Origin: Winogradskyella psychrotolerans
Lineage (GTDB): Bacteria; Bacteroidota; Bacteroidia; Flavobacteriales; Flavobacteriaceae
Length of the DNA: 64,000 bases
Direction: 5' to 3'
Assembly: GCF_018860565.1 (NCBI RefSeq)
Contig: NZ_JAHKPS010000018.1
Location: 124,001 to 188,000 of the forward strand
Positions 1-8,266 of the stretch are shown here, one piece after another (the stretch's first letter is position 1; every line of letters begins with the position of its first letter). The notes below the pieces were generated by a model. That model saw nothing but the letters and a program-made list of their open reading frames with translations. It had not been told where the DNA came from and made no database searches. The position numbers were made by a program, and so were the translations under genes.

Positions 1-2
1 TC

Positions 3-262
3 GTTATTAAATCTAATATTTTAGATGAAGAAAGAACCTGTTTAATAAGTCTTCCTGATTCATACAATAATTCATCTGAAGTTGGTAAAAAATATCCAAT
101 TATCATATTATTGGATGGATATACTCATTTTAAAACAGCATCTGGAATAGTACATTTTATGAGTTCTAATAGGAATCGAAACAATTTAATGCCTGAAAGT
201 ATTATTATAGCCATAGAGAATGTTGACCGAGAACGAGATTTTACAGTTACAAAAATTAAAAC
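3..262 (+). repeat. duplicated esterase segment, copy 1
   Basis: Aligns without gaps to 13768-14027 (offset 13765). I count about 21 mismatches in 260 bases, roughly 92% identity by eye, including an ~80-base identical block. Similarity stops abruptly after the codons for KIKT. This copy continues into a full-length gene; the other ends four bases into a convergent gene. Confidence 0.9.
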
Positions 263-731
263 CAAACGACCGAATAATATGGGAGGTGGAAGGATTTTTT
301 TGAATTTCATTGAGAAAGAACTAGTACCTTATATTGATAAAAAGTATAAGACAGAACCGTTTAGAAATCTTGTTGGGCACTCTTTAGGAGGACTACTTAC
401 ACTAAATTCCTATATGGATGAAAATAGCGTATTCAATGCTTACATTTCTATAGACCCAAGTATTTGGTGGAATGAGGAGATGATGAAAAACAAAGTTGAT
501 TCTATTTCCTCAATATCATTAGATAAAAAACTTTATATCGCTACTGCCAATCAAGGGGAGGCTAATTACGAAAGGAATAAACAAAGACACGACTCTCTTT
601 ATACTTTAATAACAAAGAAATCGGATAAACCTCTAAATATCGAAATAGAATATTTTGAAAAAGAAAACCATCGCTCTGTACCATTAGTAGCTTTATACGA
701 AGGGTTAAAATATATTAATAAAGAGGAATGA
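3..731 (+). CDS. alpha/beta-hydrolase esterase (Fes/IroE-like), 5' end outside window
   Basis: The frame is open to the left edge, so the start lies outside the window and about 242 codons are seen. The protein resembles the enterochelin-esterase-like alpha/beta hydrolases. It has the nucleophile elbow GHSLGG, a following DPSIWWN stretch typical of the family, and a late ENHRS histidine that would complete the triad. A second, truncated copy of its 5' half lies at 13669-14037, and that copy shows the missing start with a Sec signal peptide. The product is therefore probably an exported serine esterase. The substrate cannot be told from sequence. Confidence 0.8.
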   Translation, partial: VIKSNILDEERTCLISLPDSYNNSSEVGKKYPIIILLDGYTHFKTASGIVHFMSSNRNRNNLMPESIIIAIENVDRERDFTVTKIKTKRPNNMGGGRIFLNFIEKELVPYIDKKYKTEPFRNLVGHSLGGLLTLNSYMDENSVFNAYISIDPSIWWNEEMMKNKVDSISSISLDKKLYIATANQGEANYERNKQRHDSLYTLITKKSDKPLNIEIEYFEKENHRSVPLVALYEGLKYINKEE

Positions 732-817
732 TTTCGAAACTGGTAATATCAACAAATACATTAATTAAAAACTGCAACAGTTTAATTAATTTATAGTCTT
801 TCAGTAAAATTTCAAAA

Positions 818-2245
818 ATGAATAGAATAAAAACGCTCTTTTTTCTGACATCAATAATCGTTTTCACAAACTGTCAAAATAAAAACAATCCGACGGTAAA
901 GTATTTGTCTGAAACAACAATAAACCAAATAGACACATTGATGGAGGTGTCATATAAACGTGGATTGTTCAATGGGAACATCCTTGTGGCACAGGGCAAT
1001 AATATTATATATCAAAATGAATTTGGATATTCAGATGCCTCTAGATCAAAAAAACTTAGTAGAAACTCAATATTTAACATTGGTTCTATAGCAAAAGAAT
1101 TCAACGCTGTTGCGATAATGATTTTAAATGAAAGAGGGTTACTTAATCTGGATGATAAAATCTCAAATTTTGAATTGCAATTACCAGAATGGTCAAATAC
1201 CATTAGCATTAGGCATCTACTTCAATATACAAGTGGACTGCCAAGAATCAACTGGAACAATATTAAGAATGACCAAGACATCTATAATGATATAAAGAAT
1301 ATTAAACGTCTAAATTTTGAACCTGGTACAGATTACTTGTACAGCAACAATAATATTTTTCTGCAAAGAAGAATTGTTGAACAAGTATCTGGAATGAGTT
1401 TTAATGATTTCATTCAAAAAAACCTACTTATTCCTGGCGGTATGACAAATGCTATTATTGACGCGGATACTCAAAACCCTGAATTAGTAACCGCATTTAA
1501 TAATACTTTTGTAAATGATAGAGCAATGGATATCGAATTCTCTGGCTGGGTAAACCCTACTGCAAATGATATGTATAAATGGATAATCAACTTACATTCA
1601 GGACAGTTTATATCTAATAAATCGTTAATTACTTTATTTGATTCGCATTCTAAGGAGAGTTCTTCTGCTTTAGGAATTGGGGTCATTGAGAATGACACTT
1701 TGCTAATTCATCAACATCATGGATCATCTTTCAATTATGAATCTTTTATCCATTATAATGTGAAAGAAGATTTATCAATCGTTTTAATGACAAATAATAA
1801 AAACCGCAAGCTTCGAGAAATAACTGATGCAGTCGAAAATATTTTAAAAGGCAATCCCTTTTCAATACCACAGAAGTCTATTTATTTCGCAATTAGAGAA
1901 AAATGTTATGATAATGCTAATGAGGGAATTGAGCTTTATAAAAACTTAAAAAAACAAAATTTTTCTGAATATAATTTTTCGGATGAAAATGAATTAAATC
2001 AACTTGGCTATGATTTGATTAAGAAAGGTCAAATAGAAGAGGCTATTAGCATTTTTAGATTACTTATCTCAGAATTCCCAAATTCATCAAATGCATTTGA
2101 TAGTATGGGCGAAAGTTATTTCTTAAATGACCAATTTGAATTATCAAAAATAAGCTATCAAAAATCTTTAGAACACAATCCTGAAAATACAAATGCAGAA
2201 GAAATGATAAACAGAATTGAAAAAATAAATGTAAAAACAAACTAA
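818..2245 (+). CDS. serine hydrolase (class C beta-lactamase fold) with C-terminal TPRs, lipoprotein
   Basis: 475 residues. A lipoprotein-type signal (hydrophobic stretch ending FTNC) targets it to the envelope. The beta-lactamase/PBP4* fold shows S-x-x-K as SIAK near residue 90, a YSN motif near 176 and a late HHGSS in place of the usual HxG. The last ~80 residues read as tetratricopeptide helices (LGYDLIKKGQIEEAISIF, DSMGESYFLNDQFELSKISY). Such proteins are usually esterases or D-amino/peptide hydrolases rather than true beta-lactamases. It is transcribed alone, with a repeat-bearing intergenic region behind it. Confidence 0.85.
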   Translation: MNRIKTLFFLTSIIVFTNCQNKNNPTVKYLSETTINQIDTLMEVSYKRGLFNGNILVAQGNNIIYQNEFGYSDASRSKKLSRNSIFNIGSIAKEFNAVAIMILNERGLLNLDDKISNFELQLPEWSNTISIRHLLQYTSGLPRINWNNIKNDQDIYNDIKNIKRLNFEPGTDYLYSNNNIFLQRRIVEQVSGMSFNDFIQKNLLIPGGMTNAIIDADTQNPELVTAFNNTFVNDRAMDIEFSGWVNPTANDMYKWIINLHSGQFISNKSLITLFDSHSKESSSALGIGVIENDTLLIHQHHGSSFNYESFIHYNVKEDLSIVLMTNNKNRKLREITDAVENILKGNPFSIPQKSIYFAIREKCYDNANEGIELYKNLKKQNFSEYNFSDENELNQLGYDLIKKGQIEEAISIFRLLISEFPNSSNAFDSMGESYFLNDQFELSKISYQKSLEHNPENTNAEEMINRIEKINVKTN

Positions 2246-2246
2246 T

Positions 2247-2402
2247 GGCAACAACGTATAAAATTATTTGCTTGTATTAGCCAATTTACGAAAGTCCTCG
2301 CTGACTTTTGCTGCGCACAGTTCGCAAAGCTCGTGTCTATCTGTGATTTATTTGTTAAATCAGGTGCTTAAACACATAATGAATCTTATACAATCACATT
2401 AA
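2247..2402 (+). repeat. intergenic foldable repeat A (cassette-like)
   Basis: Starts directly after the stop codon with GGCAACAACGTATAA. A 124-bp block at 2279-2402 matches 3393-3515 with about nine differences. The block holds the hairpin AAAGTC-ctcgct-GACTTT and the segment TGCTGCGCACAGTTCGCAAAG, which partly self-pairs. A gene followed by a foldable repeat resembles an integron cassette with an attC-like site, but no integrase is visible, so this is only a resemblance. Confidence 0.6.
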
Positions 2403-2463
2403 GCGCAATGTAACAAAACTACGGACTCATCGTCTTCCATTAACAACCAATCAGAAAATTAAA

Positions 2464-3318
2464 ATGCAAGAAAATTTAACAGAACAAAAAAAAACTTGGA
2501 ATACGATCTTTCTATTTCTGGCTCTCGTATTTGCGCTTACTTCACCTTTCCATTATGCCATAGTTAATTTATATCCATCACGAATATATGTTGGAGCAAT
2601 CATGTGGTGTCCTGCAATTGCCGCATTTATTACCTTAAAAATAAAAGGGCGTAAAATTTCATCTTTAAATTGGAATTGGGGAAATTGGAAATATATCCGA
2701 TTGTCTTATTTCATTCCTGCCTTATATGGGGTAATCACTTATATACTAGTCTGGAGTTTCGGATTTGGAAGTTTAGCCAATGAAGAAGTCATTATAGACT
2801 GGGGAAAAGAACTTGGTTTATTTGGAATAGGATCATTAAATCCAACGGCAATAACAATAATAGCCATTATTTTAATAGGTACTGTAGAAGTAATAAGAGC
2901 CTCAGCAACAACTTTAGGAGAAGAAATTGGGTGGAGAGGTTTTTTTATCTATGAATTGAGAAAGGTACTTTCCTTTACTGGTGTATCTATTTTTAGTGGA
3001 TTTATTTGGGCTGCTTGGCACTGGCCGCTGCTTGTTTACTATAGTAATAATGTATTATTGGAATTTATAACATTCTTCATCGTAATTATTTCTATGTCTT
3101 TTATTATGACGTATTACACATTTAAATCTAAAAGTCTATGGCCAGCAGTAATTTTTCACGCCGTAAGCAATGTATATATTCAAAAAATATTACCTGAATT
3201 AACCATTAAAAATGAAGGAACGGAACATTGGCTTGGCGAAAACGGAATTATGTTTGCAATTGTGACTTGTGTTTTTGGAATTTACTTTTGGAGAAAAGCA
3301 ATTAAAGAAAAATTATAA
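2464..3318 (+). CDS. CPBP family intramembrane metalloprotease
   Basis: 284 residues with about eight hydrophobic segments. The CPBP/Abi (type II CAAX protease-like) signature is complete: EEIGWRG (EExxxR) near residue 158, a Phe/His element (FIWAAWHWPL) near 180, and HAVSN (HxxxN) near 238. These Glu and His residues form the predicted membrane-embedded active site. In bacteria such proteins are linked to peptide or bacteriocin immunity and maturation. It stands alone between the two copies of the 124-bp repeat, which suggests it is an accessory unit. Confidence 0.9.
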   Translation: MQENLTEQKKTWNTIFLFLALVFALTSPFHYAIVNLYPSRIYVGAIMWCPAIAAFITLKIKGRKISSLNWNWGNWKYIRLSYFIPALYGVITYILVWSFGFGSLANEEVIIDWGKELGLFGIGSLNPTAITIIAIILIGTVEVIRASATTLGEEIGWRGFFIYELRKVLSFTGVSIFSGFIWAAWHWPLLVYYSNNVLLEFITFFIVIISMSFIMTYYTFKSKSLWPAVIFHAVSNVYIQKILPELTIKNEGTEHWLGENGIMFAIVTCVFGIYFWRKAIKEKL

Positions 3319-3331
3319 CTAAAAAACACAG

Positions 3332-3515
3332 CGGCTAATACCGTGTATAATTGCTTCGCCAGTTCGCTAAGCTCTTGTCATTGCTGGTTATAGCCTACTT
3401 ACGAAAGTCCTCGCTGACTTTTGCTGCGCACAGTTCGCAAAGCTCGTGTCTATCTATGATTTGTTTGTTAAATCAGGTGATTAAACACGCAACGAATCTT
3501 ATACAATCACATTAA
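3332..3515 (+). repeat. intergenic foldable repeat B (cassette-like)
   Basis: Begins GGCTAATACCGTGTATAA shortly after the CPBP gene. An extra TTCGCTAAGCTCTTG element follows, then 3393-3515, nearly identical to 2279-2402. The two copies bracket the CPBP gene as direct repeats, so that gene could be lost or gained by recombination between them. Confidence 0.65.
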
Positions 3516-3534
3516 AGCCATTATAGATCAACAT

Positions 3535-4434
3535 ATGAAAACAAAAATCACAATCTTACTATCAATACTAACTTTGATTTTGTCATGCCAACCATCAATC
3601 GAAGACACTGTTGATTTAAAGGTTCAAAATTGGATTCATGGTTCTGAAAACTGTGAAGATAATATGGACCCACCAATTCAGGTCGTTAAGTACAATAGCC
3701 ATACTTATATTTTACGTCAAAACAAGTGTACAAATTATGAAGCGCCTTTTATGTTTTTGTTTTTTGGTGAGAACAAAGCGCTATTAATGGATACTGGAGC
3801 TACTCAAGAAGATGATATTTTTCCGCTTTATAAAACTATAAATAAAATTATTAACGATTGGTCTAAAAAGAATGGAGAAGTTGAATTAATTGTTGCTCAT
3901 ACGCATAAGCATGGAGACCATTATGCTGGCGATGGACAATTCAAAGGAAAACCAAACACTTCTGTAATCGGTCTTGAGGTTAACGATGTACAAGATTTTT
4001 TTAAGATAGCAAACTGGCCTGAAGAAGTTGTAGATTATGATTTAGGAAATCGCATGATGAAAATAATACCAATTCCTGGACACCAAGCGTCTTCAATTGC
4101 GGTTTATGATACTTCGACGAAAATTCTCTTGACTGGAGACACTTTTTATCCTGGTAGACTATACATAAATGATTGGATTGCTTTTAAAATGAGTATTGAA
4201 AGACTTGTAAAATTCACCGACATTAATGAAGTTTCAACCATACTTGGAAATCACATTGAAATGACTCAAACAGCTGGAGTTGATTATCCCATGGGAAGTA
4301 TCTACCAGCCTAAAGAACACCAACTTCCGTTAAGTGTGCTCACATTAAAAGAACTTTCAAATGCTCTAACAAAATTGGGAGATACACCGACAAAACAAAT
4401 ACATGATAGCTTTATAATATATCCAGTCAATTAA
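3535..4434 (+). CDS. MBL-fold metallo-hydrolase, lipoprotein
   Basis: 299 residues. The N-terminus has a lipoprotein signal (LTLILSC-QPS). Metallo-beta-lactamase-fold ligands are all present: HTHKHGDH (HxHxDH) near residue 122, the PGH histidine near 182, LTGDTFYPG (bridging Asp) near 200 and GNHIE near 240. This predicts a two-metal hydrolase anchored in the envelope. The substrate is unknown; the arrangement is like general MBL hydrolases rather than a proven carbapenemase. It is monocistronic and preceded by repeat B. Confidence 0.88.
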   Translation: MKTKITILLSILTLILSCQPSIEDTVDLKVQNWIHGSENCEDNMDPPIQVVKYNSHTYILRQNKCTNYEAPFMFLFFGENKALLMDTGATQEDDIFPLYKTINKIINDWSKKNGEVELIVAHTHKHGDHYAGDGQFKGKPNTSVIGLEVNDVQDFFKIANWPEEVVDYDLGNRMMKIIPIPGHQASSIAVYDTSTKILLTGDTFYPGRLYINDWIAFKMSIERLVKFTDINEVSTILGNHIEMTQTAGVDYPMGSIYQPKEHQLPLSVLTLKELSNALTKLGDTPTKQIHDSFIIYPVN

Positions 4435-4449
4435 AAATACTGACACTAA

Positions 4450-4584
4450 CAGTGTGCAGTTTGCGTAGGTATATCAATAGACGGTAAATACCTTTTCTTT
4501 AGCAGAAATGTAGGTACAGACGATTTTGAAAATGTAGATATACTTTGGGTAAGCGCGGAGGTAATAAAAAAACTAAGGAAATAA
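4450..4584 (+). pseudogene. C-terminal remnant of a PD40/WD40-like beta-propeller protein
   Basis: An in-frame stretch with no start reads ISIDGKYLFFSRNVGTD, then DILWVSAEVIKKLRK and a stop. The DGKYLFF blade motif and the closing DI-WVSA-VI-KLRK are the usual last blade and tail of TolB/PD40-type proteins that are common in Flavobacteria. A stop codon lies in frame at 4447-4449, directly upstream, so only about 45 codons survive. It is followed by GCCAACAAATATATA, similar to the motif after other genes of this stretch. Confidence 0.65.
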
Positions 4585-4672
4585 AACAACAACTTCTGCC
4601 AACAAATATATATACATCTTACAACTAATTAGTTACATAGTTAAAGTTAAAGCATATTTGGAAAAAACAGAT

Positions 4673-5302
4673 TTATCTTTCATTAGAATCTATAATTTCA
4701 TAAAATTCTTTCTTTCCTTTTACAGTAAGATAAGGATAAAGTATACTTAATAAAGTATTTGCTTTTTTTTCTATTACACTCTCATTAATTTTCCCTCCAT
4801 ATAATACGGTAGAATACAACCAAGTATTACTATAAAGAATCATTTGTTCGGCAAGATTTTGGCATTCCCAATCCAGTATAGATACTTTCATTAATTTATT
4901 CTTTTTTAATTGAGTAAATAAAAAGATATAACTCTCATATCTTGAATCATATATTTTATGAAAATGAGTTTTAATATTATCATTTAAATTTAATATATTG
5001 TATAAGTCTGTCCAGAAAAATTGATAATCAATCATTCGCTTCATGGTTAACTTAATTTCAATTTTTATTTGATTTATAGAAACTTCCATCTCAGAGAAAC
5101 TTGAGAGTCTATAGTCAAATTCTTTTGTCATTTCAAAATATAAAGCCTCCAAAATTTCTTCACGTTTTTTAAAATGATAATTTAAATTCCCTGAACTCAT
5201 CTTTAATGTTTTTGCAATCATTCTAATAGTTACTGAACTATAAGATTGCTCATTAAATAAGTGCCTTGAATTATCCAATATTTTTTCTTTTGTTGATTTC
5301 AT
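4673..5302 (-). CDS. TetR/AcrR family transcriptional regulator
   Basis: 209 residues. The N-terminal helix-turn-helix is clear (KILDNSRHLFNEQSY, then VTIRMIAKTLKMSSGNLNYHF), with the family's FxxRGxxxT-like spacing. The C-terminal ligand domain is not assignable. It is divergent from the CPBP gene at 5370 across only 67 bp. That spacer carries two direct copies of a 19-bp motif, so it most likely represses both itself and the CPBP gene. Confidence 0.9.
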   Translation of the reverse strand: MKSTKEKILDNSRHLFNEQSYSSVTIRMIAKTLKMSSGNLNYHFKKREEILEALYFEMTKEFDYRLSSFSEMEVSINQIKIEIKLTMKRMIDYQFFWTDLYNILNLNDNIKTHFHKIYDSRYESYIFLFTQLKKNKLMKVSILDWECQNLAEQMILYSNTWLYSTVLYGGKINESVIEKKANTLLSILYPYLTVKGKKEFYEIIDSNER

Positions 5303-5349
5303 TAGTAAACTTGTCCTAATTTAAATTATTATTAGTAAATTTGTCCTAA
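5301..5349. promoter_or_regulatory. tandem operator in the TetR/CPBP divergent promoter
   Basis: ATTAGTAAACTTGTCCTAA at 5301-5319 and ATTAGTAAATTTGTCCTAA at 5331-5349 are direct repeats exactly 30 bp apart, differing at one base. The second contains TAAATTTG (5336-5343), a match to the flavobacterial -7 box TAnnTTTG, pointing at the gene starting 5370. The first overlaps the start of the TetR gene. Binding would block both promoters. Confidence 0.7.
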
Positions 5350-5369
5350 AATTACATAAAAACAATTAG

Positions 5370-6086
5370 ATGAATGATATGGAACCACAAAAGAAATCCT
5401 TTAATATTAAAATACTTGTAGAAATAACAATTGTATTCCTAACTATATTGAGCATAAAACACCTTGCGGATTATTTCGACGTAATTGGTGCTGGCTCAAT
5501 AGCAATTTGGTGTGGTATTATAGTTAGTACGATTTTCATGAAACAAAAAAAAATAAACTGGAAAGAGTTTGGGCCTAAGATTCCAAAAGGTACAAAAAAT
5601 TGGATGATTAATATATTGATAGCACTTGGCACTGTAATACTAGTTTTTTCAATTATGGGACTAATTGTAAAACCAATATTGGAAAGTTTTGGTCTAACGA
5701 ACCCAGCAGGTGCAGCTGATAGATTTGCTTTTTTTATGGGTAAACCTCTTGTGTTTATAGGTTACCTAATTACAGTTGTTTGGTTTGGTGCAGCCTTAGG
5801 TGAAGAATTGTTATTTCGTGGATATTTACTAAATAGATTGGTTGATTGTACTGGAAATAATACATTGGGAATAATTATAGCATTAATTATACATGCTGTA
5901 ATATTTGGAATGTTACACATTTACCAAGGATTAGCAGGTGTTATTGCCACTGGTTGTATTGCCCTTATATTTGGTTCAGTCTATTTTACAATTAAGCGAA
6001 AACTTTTTCCTATAATAATTGCACATGGAATTATTAACTCTCTTAGTCTTATTGGATTATATTTTAATAATGGCGTTATAAGTTAG
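5370..6086 (+). CDS. CPBP family intramembrane metalloprotease
   Basis: 238 residues, multi-pass. CPBP motifs: EELLFRG (EExxxR) near residue 149, the His element FGMLHIYQG near 182, and HGIINS (HxxxN) near 219. It is distinct in sequence from the CPBP protein at 2464. It is divergent from the TetR gene and presumably under its control through the 30-bp-spaced repeats. The role is probably modification of or immunity to a peptide, by family analogy only. Confidence 0.9.
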   Translation: MNDMEPQKKSFNIKILVEITIVFLTILSIKHLADYFDVIGAGSIAIWCGIIVSTIFMKQKKINWKEFGPKIPKGTKNWMINILIALGTVILVFSIMGLIVKPILESFGLTNPAGAADRFAFFMGKPLVFIGYLITVVWFGAALGEELLFRGYLLNRLVDCTGNNTLGIIIALIIHAVIFGMLHIYQGLAGVIATGCIALIFGSVYFTIKRKLFPIIIAHGIINSLSLIGLYFNNGVIS

Positions 6087-6275
6087 AGATAAAGAATTGT
6101 ATAAAACCTACAGCCAACAAAGATGTATATAAAAAAAAGCAATCCTCTGCTGAGACTATCATGAAGAAAGACAATATTTAAGTCATAAATTCTCTTGTCT
6201 TAAATCTGTATTTTTTTTAGCAATTAATCCAAGCCTTAAATATTCCATAGCCTAAATTCCTAAAATAAATAACAA

Positions 6276-6344
6276 ACGCTTATCGCTTCTTATTCGCGCT
6301 CATGTATTTCTTTTTTCTATTTTTAAAGAAAATACGTTGCTTTG
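6276..6344 (+). promoter_or_regulatory. LytTR-type operator and promoter of the first kinase/regulator operon
   Basis: Direct half-sites ACGCTTAT (6276-6283) and GCGCTCAT (6296-6303) lie 20 bp apart, as LytTR proteins prefer. 33 bp later is TTGCTTTG (6337-6344), a near match to the TAnnTTTG -7 box. The same layout, with identical spacing, occurs at 8171-8239. The ATG at 6302 falls inside the operator, which argues for the start at 6353. Confidence 0.7.
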
Positions 6345-6352
6345 TTATTCAT

Positions 6353-7438
6353 ATGAGTTTAAGTTATACCAAGAAAATATCAAAAACCCGTTTGTATTGG
6401 CTTTGCCAATTGATGGGCTGGTGCTTGGTATCAACTTATTGGGCATACACAGTATATAACAGAGATAATTATGGTATTTTCTATACATTTTCAAATTATG
6501 TTTTAGATGTGGCAATTGGAATTTTCTTAACACATATGTATAGAATATATGCATTAAAAGCTAACTGGAGTCAGTTGCCAATTAAAAAGTTATTTATTCG
6601 TGTTATTCCAAGTATACTTTTGTTAGCGCTTCTATACGTGTTAATAAACAACTTAAAATGGTATACGTATTGGACTTTTATTGCAGGTGAGGATAAAAAT
6701 TTCTTTGAAGCCATCATGTACTGGGATCCAATTTTACTGACAGGACTGCGACTAATGTCTATTTGGATATTGGCATATCACTTGTATCATTACTATCAAA
6801 AAGAAGTGGTTACGGCAAGAGAGAATGCGCAACTTTCCTTAATCGCAAAACAAGCCCAGTTAGATAATTTATCAGCGCAATTGAATCCTCATTTCTTATT
6901 CAACTCTTTAAATTCGATTAAATCACTAGTTATTGAAAACCCAAACGTTGCCAGAAGAGCTATTGATTTATTATCAGATTTATTGCGGTCATCATTATAT
7001 GAAAAAGACAAAGATCTAATTAGGATTAAAAATGAATTGGCTTTAGTTTATGATTACATTGAATTAGAAAAGATGCGTTTTGAAGAACGACTTCAACTGA
7101 AAACTAATATTGAAGAAGACGTTATTAATTATAAGATTCCAGCGTTAAGTATTCAGTTATTGATAGAAAACGCCATTAAACATGGCATCGATTTAAAAGT
7201 TGATGGTGGCGTTATTAACTTAAAAATTAAAAAGAAGGATAGTCATATTCATATTACGGTTGAGAATCCTGGTGTACTTAGTGAAAATAAAAGTGTTGGA
7301 TTAGGTCTCGAAAATTTAAAAAAACGCTTAGAAATTCAATATAAAGGTAAGGCTGGTTTTAGTTTAACAGCGACTGAACTTAACCATGTCTGCGCAGAAC
7401 TCATAATTCCAATGCATATAAACGATGAAAAGATTTAA
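6353..7438 (+). CDS. LytS/YehU-family sensor histidine kinase
   Basis: About 361 residues from the chosen start. The frame extends up to 6302, but that ATG lies within the operator, and the family N-terminus (KTRLYWLCQLMGW) begins just after 6353. Four transmembrane segments occupy residues ~15-140. The His_kinase domain has the phosphoacceptor in LNPHFLFNSLNS near residue 180, followed by an HATPase_c domain with LLIENAIKHG and GLGLENLKKR. It overlaps the LytTR gene by 14 bp, so the pair is translationally coupled. The predicted transcript leader is only a few bases. Confidence 0.92.
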   Translation: MSLSYTKKISKTRLYWLCQLMGWCLVSTYWAYTVYNRDNYGIFYTFSNYVLDVAIGIFLTHMYRIYALKANWSQLPIKKLFIRVIPSILLLALLYVLINNLKWYTYWTFIAGEDKNFFEAIMYWDPILLTGLRLMSIWILAYHLYHYYQKEVVTARENAQLSLIAKQAQLDNLSAQLNPHFLFNSLNSIKSLVIENPNVARRAIDLLSDLLRSSLYEKDKDLIRIKNELALVYDYIELEKMRFEERLQLKTNIEEDVINYKIPALSIQLLIENAIKHGIDLKVDGGVINLKIKKKDSHIHITVENPGVLSENKSVGLGLENLKKRLEIQYKGKAGFSLTATELNHVCAELIIPMHINDEKI

Positions 7439-8147
7439 AACCATAATCATTGATGATGAACGTTTAGCAAGAGAAGAAGTAAAACGTGCATTAGAAAAAC
7501 ATAATGAGTTTGAAATTATAGGCGAGGCTAGTCATGTAGATGAAGCCATAACTTTAATTGAAGATTTACAACCAGACCTATTGTTTTTAGATATTCATAT
7601 GCCTGGAAAATCTGGATTTGATTTACTGGAAGAACTAACAAATGTACCTGACGTCGTTTTTACAACGGCCTATGACCAATATGCTGTAAAAGCGTTTGAG
7701 ATGAACGCTTTAGACTATTTGGTAAAACCTTTAAGAGATGAACGTTTTTCTAAAACTATTGAAAAGGTAAAGGAAGAACTTTCTAATAGGGTAAAATTAG
7801 AACCTACAACATTACCGATGCATCAAAAGATATTTATAAAAGATGGTGAAAAATGTCATTTTATTCCACTCACAGAGATTCATTTTATTGAATCTTTAGA
7901 AAATTATGCACGTCTTTATTTTGGTTCGGATAAAGCAATGATAAAGCGTTCTTTAAATTTATTAGCAGAAAAATTAGACCCTAAAGTCTTTTTCCGTGTG
8001 AATCGAAGTCAAATGATTAACATACATTACATCAAAGAGATTCACCCATACTTTAATAATAAATTACAAATTATATTAATCACTGGTGAAAAAGTAGAAG
8101 TGTCTAGCAGGCAGTCCGTTAAGTTTAAAAACTGGAATAGTTTATAA
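7425..8147 (+). CDS. LytTR-family response regulator
   Basis: 240 residues. The receiver domain has the acidic IIIDDE pocket, phosphoacceptor Asp56 in LFLDIHMP, and the TTAYDQYAVKAFE switch. The C-terminal LytTR DNA-binding domain (residues ~140-238) shows IHFIESLENYARLYF, FFRVNRSQMINIHYI and the closing VEVSSRQS. It is partner of the kinase overlapping upstream. Matching tandem half-sites lie before its own operon and before the gene at 8267, so autoregulation and control of the downstream hydrolase operon are likely. Confidence 0.94.
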   Translation: MKRFKTIIIDDERLAREEVKRALEKHNEFEIIGEASHVDEAITLIEDLQPDLLFLDIHMPGKSGFDLLEELTNVPDVVFTTAYDQYAVKAFEMNALDYLVKPLRDERFSKTIEKVKEELSNRVKLEPTTLPMHQKIFIKDGEKCHFIPLTEIHFIESLENYARLYFGSDKAMIKRSLNLLAEKLDPKVFFRVNRSQMINIHYIKEIHPYFNNKLQIILITGEKVEVSSRQSVKFKNWNSL

Positions 8148-8170
8148 AGAGAAAATCGCTGAGTTTTCTA

Positions 8171-8239
8171 ACGTTCATTGACTTTTATTTACGCTCATGT
8201 ATTTTTCCTTTTTTGATAAAAATTCTCACCTTTACTTTG
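8171..8239 (+). promoter_or_regulatory. LytTR-type operator and promoter of the lipoprotein/S15 hydrolase operon
   Basis: ACGTTCAT (8171-8178) and ACGCTCAT (8191-8198) are direct half-sites with 12 bases between them. TTACTTTG (8232-8239) follows after 33 bases. Spacing and sequence match the element before the kinase at 6353, including the shared GCTCATGTATTT beyond the second half-site. Confidence 0.72.
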
Positions 8240-8266
8240 TACTATCATTAATTTAAAACTCTTATT

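Noticed and set aside
6302..6352. ATG at 6302 as start of the first kinase
   Set aside because: It lies inside the second operator half-site and upstream of the proposed -7 box; the family N-terminus begins after 6353.
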